Positions 1 to 11,687 of a stretch of 64,000 bases of DNA are shown one piece after another. Position 1 is the first letter of the stretch. Each line of letters opens with the position of its first letter. A program made the translations under genes and the position numbers. The notes beneath the pieces were generated by a model, which ran no database searches, was not told the origin of the DNA, and saw only the letters and a program-made list of their open reading frames with translations. The DNA is from Zanthoxylum bungeanum (lineage: Eukaryota; Streptophyta; Magnoliopsida; Sapindales; Rutaceae): assembly GCA_019454045.1 (NCBI GenBank), contig SKCR01035535.1:124001-188000 (forward strand), given 5' to 3'.

Positions 1-2495
1 TTTAAATCTTTTTCAAAATACCGAATAAATTATTCAATATCTAATATGAATAATTTATTCATATATTACCTAAACCAATTTATTTAATATCATATATTAA
101 CATAAATATAGTTGAAAACTCGCGAAACTTTTACGAAAATCGTTTTTCCGCAAAATTGCCTAAAATGCATTTTTGACCAAACCGACTACCCGACACTTAT
201 GGAAACTGCCCAGGTCAGATCCAATAGTGTCGGGGCAGTTCATGGGCTGCCCGAACAGTGACAGAATCACTGTTTTCACAGCCGTCACCCGGTTGGCTCA
301 AAATCCACCCGGTAACGCCGTTTTTGGCCGTTTTCGCTTATTTCAAGTCGAAAACACTTTCCGGAAATTTTCCCAACTCCCAAAACACATCCATTACATT
401 CGTAGGACATCAAAAATACCCCATAATTTCTAGTTTTGGCAGATCGTATCTGCAGAACCGAATTTACCCATTTTTATGCTTTTAATCCAAAATTCCATGA
501 TTAAACAAACTAATCAATACACCAAATCAAGTCACCACACATATGAATCACTCTAGAACAATTCTAGGCATAAAATGAGTGGATTTTACACTCTAGAATG
601 GCAACTTATTGTCCAACAAAAATTTGAACAAATTGGATGCAAATTACTTTAATTCCACCCAATATCTATTTCACACATGCCTAAACTTCCTTCTCCTTGA
701 ACCACAAATAAAAGCCCCAAATTTTCAGAAATTAAAGAACCCTAGAACACTTCTAGATCATCAAGAAAACAAGAAACAAGTTTCTAAGCTAAGGGATATG
801 TTGAATTACCTCTAATCCACTTAATTCCATAGCTTTTTTTCTTGATTTTCTTTCATTTCTTCATGATTTCTCCAAGAAAAGTTGGAAACCCATTTCTTGA
901 GACATGTTTCAGCCATTGAAGGATTTTAGGAAGATGAAAGAAATAAATTCTCTCTCACCTTATATACAAAAAATGAATTTGACAAGTGGAGGGGCAAAAT
1001 TGTCCTTTTACAAAATCAAATTAAATTCAAATCACACTTTATATTATCCAATCAAAATTGGACAAATAAAATGTAATTAATTCATGCCACAAATGTACCA
1101 ATAATAATTAAACATGTATCATAACATTTATGAAATATGTTATTAATTAATTATTAAAACATTTAACAATTTAATTATTAAAATAATTAATTAATGTAAT
1201 TATTATTATATATGTATTTTATTTACAATAAATAACAAATACATATATTTATGGCATGTGTCAAAATCTCAACTGACAAATAATTAATGTGTATCTAATC
1301 GTATTATGTATCAAATACAAATACACAATAATTATTTGCGGACAAAATCCATTAATTGCATGTGTTGTCGTTTAACGATTAAACGATCCGAATTAACTCA
1401 TTTAATCTGGTGAAGTATTATGAATAATCCGTATTATTCATATAGAGTTGCCCAAGTGCTCAACGAGTACACTTCATATTGTGGGACTCTTTAAGTTTAG
1501 GTTTATCCGTCACGAAATCTGATTTCGTGTCCATAATCCACCCACTCATGGATTATGACGACCACAGATAATCTTGCTAAACTATACAAGTCAAGGTCAC
1601 TGCACACGTTTAATCCCTCCATCACAGGCCATCCGTATTATACCTGGGATATAGATCAGAACGTCAAATCCGTTCGGTATAACACAGTCGACTTTCAATT
1701 TACGATCTCTTAATAAAACTCAGAACTGATTTGCGACGTTATACCACGGCCATGGATTTACTAGATCGTAAACACGTGCTGGATACCTATGCCCTGTACA
1801 CAGGACTGACGGATCCTGTCTTGATACGCACTGGATATCATGAGCATCAGTCCACACCCAACGAACAGGCAGAGGTCTGATCATGACTAGATCGTTGACG
1901 TGACTGTCATCAAAGTGTGGAGGATAGCTCATATATCCACAGTGGTATCTCAAGTCGAATGACCACTATGCTCGCTCAACTCGAGAAGGTTCCTATTGAC
2001 GTTGGTGTACCATCTATTAGGAAACCTTCAGTGAGTCGTTCAGTGTCTTATCAAATAAACACCTACATGTCTATACGAGTCTCCCGAGACTCATGGTTCA
2101 CTGGGATAAACCATCAGACCAACTCACGATATACGACATGTACTGGTCTCAGCGGATTTTACTAACCGACACGTGTTAGCAAATCTTGACCATGAACTTT
2201 ATTTAAGGATATACAACTAATAGTGCGCTTCCCAATGTCAATTACAAACTACGTTATAACTGCGCACTATACTGTAAATCCTAGGGTCTTTGTCTAATAT
2301 ACACGTATCACTGAACCAGATTCAGTTTCGATCTAATCATAATCATATATCTAATCCTTATTAGATCGAATAAGCGTATAAAGACAAGGGTGCAACCGTT
2401 AAAATTAGTAATATTATGGAAAATACAATTGCTCGTATTTATGAACCGGACATAAATACGATCCGGATTGGCACTCGGAGCACCAACTCTAACAC
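1..2495 (-). repeat. LTR of the H/D copia family, minus strand, cut by window edge
   Basis: Read on the minus strand from 2495 leftward, the first kilobase or more matches the starts of the LTRs at 32209 and 47370. The shared start reads TGTTAGAGTTGGTGCTC and is followed by a similar 'GCCAATCCGG...CGTATTTATG' block. The part below about position 1000 has diverged from those copies. A TATA-like TATATAAGG lies on the minus strand near 960. The terminal CCCTACA is not visible, so the LTR probably continues past position 1. It ends inside gypsy reverse-transcriptase sequence that resumes at 2496. No gene is seen here. Confidence 0.7.
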
Positions 2496-2665
2496 ACATA
2501 TCAGACCTAACAAAATTCTTTGAAGTCATTCGTAAACACAAATGGAAGCTCAATCCAAAAAAGTTCCTTTGGAGTTTCTTAAGAGAAATTCTTATGACAT
2601 GTGGTAAGACAACGAACATAATCATATATCTCATATAAAGAACAACAGCTTTCAGAATATTCATC
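2496..2665 (+). pseudogene. gypsy (Tat/Ogre-like) reverse transcriptase fragment
   Basis: The frame starting at 2496 reads HISDLTKFFEVIRKHKWKL then NPKK, the gypsy RT segment just after the catalytic YxDD box (family pattern: HxxDL..VF..LRK..LKLNPxKC). The 5' half of RT is missing to the left, where an H-family LTR was inserted. On the right the frame is cut by copia E and resumes at 9256. The 5 bases 2661-2665 (TCATC) are the left TSD of E. The frame is decayed beyond the conserved block. Assignment to Tat/Ogre rests on the downstream parts of the same element. Confidence 0.75.
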
Positions 2666-3933
2666 TGTTGGACAATTATGACCTATAGCATCACTATTTG
2701 TACAGAACATTGTGTTGTTGTACAAATTAACTATGTGACAAAGGAAATTACTCTTTTATCATTTTTAATTGGATTACCAGGATATATAAATGATAAAAGT
2801 CCTTATGATTAGTTCCGGATTGAGATGATATGAGACAGTATCAACCCACAAAGGTTTAATCATTAAATAATCCCTAGTCCTAGTATTATCGAGATTGGAC
2901 ATCGATAATGCGGAATAGACAAGTATTACACTTGTGCGCATTGTGAGAGCATAAATGCATAGTTCTCATATATTTAAGTATTGGATACTTATGCAAGTGT
3001 AATAGGAGGTTGTGTTTACCGATGGTACGGAAACAGCTTCGCTCTGGATAGACCCCTCGGAATTCCATTGGTAGTATTACTATGTGTCTATGGAAGTTCG
3101 AATCAGGGTAGGTGTATTTTGTCTTAACCTGAGACTTGCACCGCTAATACTTGTGACAATCAATATACTTTGGTTTTGGTCATCCAGGGCTTTAATCGGT
3201 TCTGTGTACGCCTCTTCTGGGTATATTGAGAATCGTAGTGTATTGGGTGTGATGTCAAGATGGAAGTATCACTCCAGTCATAGTGGAGATGATGGTCACG
3301 TAGGATACGAAACTGGTGCTCTTATGTACTGCAGTCATCGGGATATTATGACTAGGTCATGTATATCCGATTATAGAGACTAGTTACCAGAGATCCGACA
3401 TGTGCTTCGTATGGGGCAGACACAATTCCAGCCCCAGACCTAGCACGTGACATCCGATACTGGATCGCAATACGCAATACTATGTATACTACGCCTAATA
3501 ACTCTTCTCTCTCTCCCTTACAACACACGGTTTTGGAACCAATTTTCTCTCCTCTCCCATTCGGCTTTTGAAGCCATTTTTCTCTCTAATTTTGGCTAGG
3601 CCGAGAACAAGAAGAAACTCAAGGAAGAATTTGTGGTAAATTTTTCCAAGTGCTAGCACACTAAAGAGTCATCCAAAGGTGATAGGGAAACAGACCCTTG
3701 AGCATGGAATCCATTTACAAAGCTTGGAGCTTGGAGCACTGAAATGGAGGTTGACCGAAAATTCAAAGGAGCACAAACAAGGGCATTGCCGAGAGCTTCA
3801 TGGAAGGAGCAAAAGTTTTGTGTTTCGTCGCATCGCAAAGCCGATCAAAGTGAGTATTTCCACAACTTAACTTTGTTGTATTCACACGTTCATTCGCTTA
3901 AATTGATCTTGGTTTGAACTAGAAAACCCAACA
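2666..3933 (+). repeat. 5' LTR of E, with about 770 bp deleted
   Basis: Starts TGTTGGACAATTATGACC and ends AAACCCAACA directly before the PBS. Alignment by eye with the 3' LTR (7640-9255) shows that at about 3511 it jumps from 'ACTACGCCTAA' to 'TAACTCTTCTCTC'. It therefore lacks the stretch found at about 8052-8820, which includes the palindrome array. An open frame of about 97 codons (ATG at 3090, stop after 3380) recurs in other copies of this LTR but is probably not a gene. Confidence 0.88.
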
Positions 3934-3934
3934 A

Positions 3935-3950
3935 TGGTATCAGAGCCATG
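3935..3950 (+). other. primer-binding site of E (initiator tRNA-Met type)
   Basis: TGGTATCAGAGCCATG follows the LTR end after one spacer base. It matches the PBS that pairs with the 3' end of initiator tRNA-Met in most plant copia elements. Confidence 0.92.
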
Positions 3951-6319
3951 ATTTAAGCATGAAATTTGATTTAGGGTTCTTAACTTTAAAATTTGGTAAA
4001 ATTGATTTGAGCATGATTTGATGAAATTGATTGTTTGAATATACTTGAATGATGATAACATAGTGTTATGCATGATCAATTTGATGAAAATTGAATTGGA
4101 TCAAATTTTCCCCAAATGTTTGGCTTGGCCGAATCTAGTGATTCCCTAAATGTCATGGTAATTTTGTATTTTGAATCATTGGATGAGTTTGAAAGACTTG
4201 GGAAATGTTGATTTAGGATTTAATTGGATTGAATTCAGAACCGGACAATAAAACCCTAATTGCCGTGAGTTGAAGCATGGAAAATGATTGATTTTTGATT
4301 CAATAATGTTGGACATGTGTTGATGATGATAAGCATAATTAATTGAGTAAATTGGTATTTTGGAAATGTTAATTTGGTTAATTAATTATGGCTATACACT
4401 TTAGTTCATTAAATTATGAAATTTGGAATTTTGGAATTTAATTAGTTGGGCTAAATTTGGAATTGGGCTTGTAAAGTTGTATTTGGGCTTAAATGGGCTT
4501 GGTTGGGCCAAGTTTGGTTTAGGTTAATTGGTTGGATCCAATTGGGCCCAAAACCATATCCATAAAGTCCAAATATGACTAAACGGGCCTTTAATATTTT
4601 AATTGGGCCTAATGGGCCTAAATTGGTTTCTTGGCAAATAAGGGTGATTCCTTAAATGGGCTTTGGTATTTGGGTTTGACCCATATTGACCAAAGTACAT
4701 GCCTTAAGAAATTAATTGAAAGCCCATTGGACTTTAATTAAATTGACATTGGATGTTAATTGGGCTTTGAGACCCGAAAAGATTAGATTTAGAATCTAAG
4801 TCGCAAAAGCTCATTAAAAAATGTAATTATTTAATTTAGAATTAAATAAAGAATTAGTATTAAATACAAATTAAATTGGATTTAATATTGTAGTTTGATA
4901 TAATATTGGGTAGAAGTAATATTTCTGCTAGCGGGAGAGAGGAAATGAAGAGATTTGTTCTAGGAACAAAGTGTTTTAAATATCCATCCGCATATCGTTA
5001 TTAAATTTATTTACGCGCCTTATTATGTTTTTAGAATGCATGTTTAAGGGTTTATGATGATGAGACCTTAACAAAGATAATTAATTGGTTGCCAATTACG
5101 CGAAAAACCCTCACAATATATTAAGCCTTTTTCCTTCCATTGAATGATTCATTCTCAAGATCCAAGATTGGCACTGGTTTGTTGGCCAAAGTCAAGGCCT
5201 TTGTCCATCGCGGATGTGTTTGAATCATGAAGGCTTTGTTCCATATCATATGTCTTGTCCAAGTTGTGATTTGTTGGCCAAAGTCAAGATCACTTCTTGT
5301 CCATCGACATCGATTACGAAGCTTTCCAAGGTCAATGGTTCCGCTTAACTGGGATCATTAAGTTTGTTGTGCCAAATCCAAGGCTTAGTTGATTCAGAGG
5401 AAAAAGGTTAGGAAAATATATTAGATATATTGTCATATATTAGATATATGTTTCGGACTTGGATGTCCACCTACTGGATCTAGGAATTGGATGTGATCCA
5501 ATTGATCTTAGAGATCTACCTAGTTAAGTATCATACAATTTGTTGGCCAAAGTCAAGATTGTATGTTATTTAACGGGATCCTAGCCTACTAGGAAACAAG
5601 GTTTCCCGAGTACTCAACAGAGGGTTAGAGGCTCGCCGAAAAATAGTGGGAGGCAAGTATTAAATTTGCAAATTCGTTTAGATACTTGTCAATACGCGCT
5701 CATTTAAATTTTTCGTCGTTACATTAAATTAATATATTAGTTGGACTAATATTTAATCGTTGTTTTAAATAAAACAGTTAGACTGTATTCAAACTACTTC
5801 AATTAATAGTTGATTTTATAATTGGATTATAGTAATCAATATAATTGAATTTAACCAATTAAATTATAGTTGATTATATAGTTAGACTATAGTAATCATT
5901 ATAATCAATAGTACCTGAAATTGTTGATTTGATAGTTAGACTATTAGAATCAAGATAACTGAAAGATTAGCATTTAAAACATAATCCTGGGAGAAAATAT
6001 TTTTTAAACGGCTTTAATTTTCAGATTGGGAATAACACCACAAGATAGTCCTGGAAACTAAGAAGTTATTCTATTTGATAGAGCAACCTCTTGGGCCTAA
6101 GCCCAGAGTTGAGCAAATAGTAGAACATGATATGTGGAATATTCATGTGATGATAACTTTAGTGCTTAATCTGTTATCCTTGCCGAAAAGACTCCTTAAT
6201 TTCTTAATCAGAACTAAGGATTAGATCCTTATAGTATGATATTGAAATTGAAGGATCTTCATAGATCTATCCTTAGATCTTAGAAGTACAAATTGAAATA
6301 GAAAACTCTTGGAGAGTTA
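3951..6319 (+). other. leader and decayed 5' gag region of E; no intact gene
   Basis: This stretch has no open frame of note. It contains three copies of the 19-mer TTTGTTGGCCAAAGTCAAG at 5178, 5270 and 5539. It also holds several short palindromes with three-base loops, for example ATTAGT-TGG-ACTAAT near 5738 and TAGATT-TAG-AATCTA near 4787. The same features recur in mirror order in element A at 41394-41771 and 41000-41220. An AATGGGCC/TTGGGCTT-rich stretch lies at 4440-4680. Gag was probably encoded in the right-hand part. Confidence 0.6.
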
Positions 6320-7639
6320 ATGGCTATGCTCAAGGAGACAAAGCCAGAGTTTGCAAAAGGGCAAGAAGCACAAAGCGCATCTTACTTCGACATTCTAGGA
6401 GGCCAAGGCTTGGCCGAAGACTTCTGGGTGTGGAAAAGGGCAAAGGCAAAATCATTACAGTCTTCTTGGAAGACAAAGGACATATCCCAAGATGTCTGCC
6501 TAAATTGTGGAAAACGGGGTCACTGATGCGTGACTGCCGTATGGACAAGGCAGATATGAAGGAAGTGAAGACGGGACAAGGCTCCGGCTTCAAGTATGTT
6601 TGTCATAAACATGTTCACTACTAGTATTAAAATTGGATTTTAGATACTAAGTGTGGTACATTTATATGTACTGATGTGCGGAATCTGCTGATTAGCAGGA
6701 GACTGACTTCAGTTGAGATCCATATGTGATTCGGAAAAGGGACAACAGTCTCTGTTTTAACCGTAGAAACCTGAGTTTAAGAACTACCCTTCGGGTGTGT
6801 ACTTAAATTAGGAAACTATTATAATGTACCTAGTTTGACTAGAAATATTATCTCTATATCTGAGTTTAACCCGTTACGGGTGTACCTTTATATTCTAGAA
6901 CACTAAAGTGTTTCATTTTATAAAGAAGATATTGAGATAAACACATTAGATGTGAATAACAGTATTTATATTTTGAATATAAATGAATCTCAAACGTATA
7001 ACATGACAAACAAATAGCTCAAACTGAATTAATCAATTGAGACTTATTTGTGGCATTGTTGTTTGGGACACATTAAATAAGACTCGTATATCCACACTTT
7101 TGAAGAGTGGGTACTAGGACGGATTTGATTCTATTCAAATGATGTCTACGAATCTAGTTTCATAGGCGAAGTGCCTAAAACACTTTTTACTTGGAAAAAG
7201 TACAAGTGCCACCGATCTGTTAGCCCTCGTTCATAGTAACGTAAGTGGGCCCATATCTAGCTAGGCTAGAGGTGGATATGAATACTTCGCAACCTCTACG
7301 GATGTGGTATCGCATTATAGTTATGTGTTTCTTGTGAAACACGGATCGGAAACTTTTGATAAATTCAAAGAGTTTCGACACGAAGTATAAAAACAAATCG
7401 GCAAAAGTATTAAAACATCACGATTGGACTGTGATGGAGATACTTAAGCAATAAGTTTCTCGATTACATGAAATAGTATAGTATTCTTTCATAGTGGACT
7501 CCTCCCGGAACACCTCAATTGACAGTGTGTCCAAACGAAGAAACCGAATTTTGTTAGACATGATAGGGTTAATCATGAGTCGCTCTGAGCTACCATTTTC
7601 CTTCAAGGGATACGCATTAAACAGTGCAAAACTTATTTT
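6320..7639 (+). pseudogene. E: decayed gag zinc knuckle, protease and integrase
   Basis: Pieces in all three frames read as a copia polyprotein. A Gag nucleocapsid knuckle (CLNCGKRGH, with RDCR in a neighbouring frame) lies near 6500-6540. A protease-like start (ILDTKCGTF, normally LDTGC) lies near 6635-6660. A gag-pre-integrase segment with WHCCLGHIK (HHCC zinc finger) lies near 7050. Integrase core remnants follow, with TPPGTPQL near 7500 and ELPFSFKGYALNSAKLILN ending at about 7638. The integrase stops in mid-domain at the junction with LTR sequence. Many stops and frameshifts make it non-coding. Confidence 0.8.
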
Positions 7640-9255
7640 GAATATGTGTCTATGGAAGTCCAAATCAGGGTAGGTGTATTTGGTCTTAACCTGAGACTTG
7701 CACCGCTAATACTTGCGACAATCAATATACTTTGGTTTTGGTCGTCCAGGGCTTTAACCGGTTCTGTGTACGCCTCTTCTGGGTATATTGAGAATCGTAG
7801 TGTATTGGGTGTGATGTCAAGATGGAAGTATCACTTCAGTTATAGTGGAGATGATGGTCACGTAGGATACGGAACTGGTGCTCTTATGTACTGCAGTCAT
7901 CGGGATATTATGACTAGGTCATGTATATCCGATTATAGAGACTAGTTACTAGAGATCCGACATGTGCTTCGTACGGGGCAGACACAATTCCAGCCTCAGG
8001 CCTAGCACGTGACATCCGATACTGGATCGCAATACACAATACTACGTATACTATGCCTGATACAGATTACATATTCCTTTTAGAATATTTCTGGAGAATT
8101 GGGTAGGCACGGTGTTTTGCTAGAAGCCAACCATATCTTGTAAATCGGTAAAAACGTAGTACTAGGTACGTACGTGTTCGGATAGTCCGACAACCGGATT
8201 TACTGCCAACATATTCGGGGATCTCATGGGTCGCTTCCCGAAGATTCACCGATGACGTATGACTCGCACATAATTAATATGTGATTAATTAGAAGAGAGA
8301 GAAAATTAATTTAGGATTAATTACGGAGATATTTTATCTTGGATAAAATATTATTTAAAGAGAGAGAACGATTAATTTGGAATTAATCGATAAAATAATA
8401 TATTCGATATATTATACGAAATTAGATTTCGACGCGGAATTAAAATTAGATTTTAATTCGGACGAACGAGTTAATTTAGAATTAATTCGCAAGCGACGTG
8501 AATAGTAATTTTGCTAGGCATAATTATTTAATTAAATTTGATTTAATTACGTCGCAACGGAAAATTTGTTAATTCGGAATTAGCGAACCCGAGCCCGGGA
8601 GTGTTTACGGGCCTACTCGCATTTCGAATTTAAGTGCGGCCCCTAAGTCACATCACGCGTCACATCATTAGTCATTCTTGTGATGGAAGTCACATCACTT
8701 TGAGTGATGTGATGGTTGTCACTTGTGATTGATGGTGGTGGTTGGAAGACTTTAAAGTCTTGTACCATTTTTAAAAAAAAATGGTGATGAGTATTTGATT
8801 TTAGAAAACAAATACACAAAATAACTCTTCTCTCTCTCCCTTACACACACGGTTTTGGAACCAATTTTCTCTCCTCTCCCATTCGGCTTTTGAAGCCATT
8901 TTTCTCTCTAATTTTGGCTAGGCCGAGAACAATAAGAAACTCAAGGAAGAATTTGTGGCAAATTTTTCCAAGTGCTAGCACACTAAACAGTCATCCAAAG
9001 GTGATAGGGAAACAAACCCTTGAACATGAAATCCTTTAACAAAGCTTGGAGATTGGAGCACTCAAATGGAGGTTGACCGAAAATTCAAAGGAGCACAAAC
9101 AAGGGCATTGCCGAGAGCTTCATGGAAGGAGCAAAAGTTTTGTGTTTCGTCGCATCGCAAAGCCGATCAAAGTGAGTATTTCCGCAATTTAACTTTGTTG
9201 TATTCACACGTTCATTCGCTTAAATTGATCTTGGTTTGGCCTAGAAAACCCAACA
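7640..9255 (+). repeat. 3' LTR of E, 5'-truncated
   Basis: Homology to the 5' LTR starts at 'TATGTGTCTATGGAAG' (position about 3081 in the 5' LTR), so roughly the first 415 bases of this LTR are missing along with pol. The junction shares a few bases (TATGTG) with both parents, consistent with an illegitimate deletion. The rest is complete to CCCAACA and includes the segment deleted from the 5' LTR. The TSD TCATC follows. Confidence 0.88.
8285..8595 (+). repeat. array of short palindromes with three-base loops (LTR family A)
   Basis: At least seven consecutive inverted repeats with a three-base loop: 8329-8351 (10-bp stem, loop TTG), 8369-8389 (9 bp, TGG), 8397-8413 (7 bp, TCG), 8417-8431 (6 bp, TAG), 8437-8459 (10 bp, TAG), 8467-8489 (10 bp with one mismatch, TAG) and 8529-8549 (9 bp, TTG). 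A weaker one follows near 8571. Stems are AT-rich. The array is repeated in both LTRs of element A and is absent from the E 5' LTR and from solo LTR C. Confidence 0.85.
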
Positions 9256-11134
9256 TCATCTCCAAAATTTCGGATAAATTTCAAGGATTCTTTAAAGTAA
9301 TCTGATCTGTAGAAGTCTTGGAACAGTTGAAAAGTTACTTAAGGTGACTCCTTATTCTGTCTGCCCCAAAACCTAATGAAAATTTATTTTTGTATTTAGC
9401 AGTGTCTCATTATTCTATTAGTGCAGTATTGTTCTGAGAAGAAAAAGGGAAACAAAAAAATAATATTTTTTTGCTAGTCGAACATTACTTGATGATGAAA
9501 TCCGATACACAACAGCAAAAAAATTAGTTTTAGCCCTGCATCATGCAAAAGAAAAAGTCCGGCACTAATAGTGAGGACTTCTTACCCAATATGATCAACA
9601 ATTAACAAGCCGGATGTAATGACACGAGTTGGGAAAATAGCTATGAAATTATCTATGTTTGATAATTGATATAGGGTACCAACCGCCAACTGTCAGGAAA
9701 GATCAAATGCCAACCGCAGATTTCTTTTTGGAGTGTGAGCTAACCATTGAAGAAGAAACGCTTCGCTTGACCGAACTGAAAAAAAAGTCTGGAAGCTTTA
9801 TAGTGATTGATCGAGTAACCAATCCAGAGAAAGAATTAGATTGTATCTAGTGAGCCTGGAAGGTTTGGTGATTGAAGAAGCAATTTGGCTATTGTTCCCA
9901 GTCACCAACAATGAAGCCGAATTAGCAGAAATTATAATCACAAAAGGCCTATATATAAAGTAGATACATGTTTACAATGATTCGGCTTTGGTGGTCTTGC
10001 AATGGCAAATGGAATTTTAAACGAAGGATAACTTAATGGAGAGCTACCTAAATCATGCTAAGCATTTAGCTTCATCCTTTGAAAGCCTCCAAATTCATCA
10101 GATTCCCTGTGTACAAAACTTGGAAGTAGACCGTCTGGCAATACTAGCCTCTGGGGCTATTAAAACATCATAGAGAGAAATTAGCTTCACAGCATTGTCG
10201 GTGCCGTTAATTTCTCAGTAAGAGTTAGAAGTTATAAATGTAAATAGAGACAATTCTTGGATGAATCCCAATGGGGGTATACGTATAGAATCAAACACTT
10301 CTTGAAGACCAAAATGAAGCTCGTTGGATAGCGGGATTTAAAGAGATATTGTCTGGTAGATGGAGAATTGTATTGGAGATCATACTCCTGACCACTTCTT
10401 AATTGCTTAACTGAACAGCAAGCACGAGAAGTGCTATCGGAGGTACATGAAAGGAAACCAGGAAACCATTCTAAAAGAATAGCACTATAAAAGAAAGTAC
10501 TCCAAGTATGCTATGATTGACCTACCCTCCAGAATGATTAGTAAGATTTTGCAAGGAAATGCAAGAAATGCCAGAAACATGCCTCAAAAATCCATCTCCT
10601 CAGAGAAGACTTAGCAATAATGGTTAATCCTTGGCCAATTGTTCAATGGTGATGGATATAGTTGGACCACTGTCAGTTCATACCATAGGAGTCATATTTG
10701 TGCTATTGGCAATGGATTATTTCACTAAATTGGTAGAAGCATAGGCATATAAGAATATAACTGGAAATGATGTGTTCTAGTTCTTAAAAATGCAAATCAT
10801 CACTAGATTTGGTCTTCCACGAACTTTGATCATGGACAAAGGAAACCATTCCAAAACACAGTGGTTGAAGACTTTTGTAAAGAGAATGAGATTTAACAAA
10901 TATTTTCATCTTGAGGCTATCCACAATCCAATGGTCAGATAGAGATAACCAATCAAATCATCTTCAATAATTTGAAGAAGAAATTTGAATACTGGAAAGA
11001 AAGATGGCTCAAAGAGCTGTCTTATAGGCATACTGGACTATAGAGAGGAGACCGACAAGTAATTCCTCGTACTCACTTGTATACGGAATGGAAAATATTT
11101 TACACATGGAAAGTATTGAGCCTACATTGAGAAG
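9256..11134 (+). pseudogene. gypsy (Tat/Ogre-like) RT end, RNase H and integrase, decayed
   Basis: Continues the RT at 2496-2665. The frame near 9310-9440 reads EVLEQLKSYL...APKPNENLFLYLAVS, the RT/RNase H connection. RNase H C-terminal motifs (NHAKHLASSFESLQIHQIP, then VDRLAILASGA) lie near 10050-10160. An integrase zinc-finger part (CKKCQKHA) lies near 10560 and core pieces (PWPIVQW, VDYFTK-like, ITRFGLPRTLIMDK-like) near 10630-10850. Stops are frequent. The right end is the TSD (AGAAG, 11130-11134) of copia F, and the integrase resumes at 16334. Confidence 0.8.
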
Positions 11135-11569
11135 TGTTAAGTTTTGTCGCAAAATTCGTCAAACCAATCAACCAAGAATGCACGTTTTTTACCGTGGTTC
11201 GCCGGAAAAAATTCCCAACTACATCCACATTGAACTCCGGAATAGGGAGCTCGCTGCACTAAGCAATTTCAAGATTACACACGGAATCTTGAATCTGTTT
11301 ACAAATTGTAATTCCCCAAATCTCACAAAGAACCCTAATCTCTAAAAGTGTCAATCTCTCAAATTTCCAATTGAAGATTACACTAACTTGGACTAAGGAA
11401 CAAGGCTTAACACTTGCCAAAACAAGGGAATACAAATAATGAAAACCTCTCCTAATTCTCAACCTAAGTGCCCTTTATATAGGATGAGCAAATACATGTA
11501 ATTGGGACAACGACAAGGATTGCTCCACGTGTCCCTTATCCAACGGATGATAAGGCTTCACATTTTACA
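11135..11569 (-). repeat. 3' LTR of F
   Basis: A 435-bp LTR, TGTTAAGTTTTGTCGC to TTCACATTTTACA on the plus strand, nearly identical to 15893-16328. A minus-strand PPT, AAGGTGGAGA (11571-11580), adjoins it. It contains one CCACGTGTCC (G-box-like) site near 11525. Confidence 0.93.
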
Positions 11570-11570
11570 A

Positions 11571-11580
11571 TCTCCACCTT
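11571..11580 (-). other. polypurine tract of F
   Basis: AAGGTGGAGA on the minus strand next to the 3' LTR marks the second-strand primer site. Confidence 0.8.
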
Positions 11581-11687
11581 GAAGCCAAAAAACATCTATC
11601 ACTCCCAATCATACACAACGACACATTAAGGCCAAGACAGCACAGCAAACTCACCTACTCACATCATCGCTCATGTCGGCTGCAAGG

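Larger units (their letters stand above)
2666..9255 (+). mobile_element. copia element E (family A), internally deleted, TSD TCATC
   Basis: A plus-strand Ty1/copia element bounded by TGTTGG...CCAACA and flanked on both sides by TCATC (2661-2665 and 9256-9260). It has a 5' LTR with an internal deletion, a PBS, a leader, decayed gag-PR-INT, and a 3' LTR lacking its first part. RT and RNase H are gone: integrase sequence runs straight into the middle of the 3' LTR at about 7640. It belongs to the same family as A (20971-45404), solo LTR C (29032-30845) and the fragment at 53547-53988. It interrupts the RT of an older gypsy element. Confidence 0.9.
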
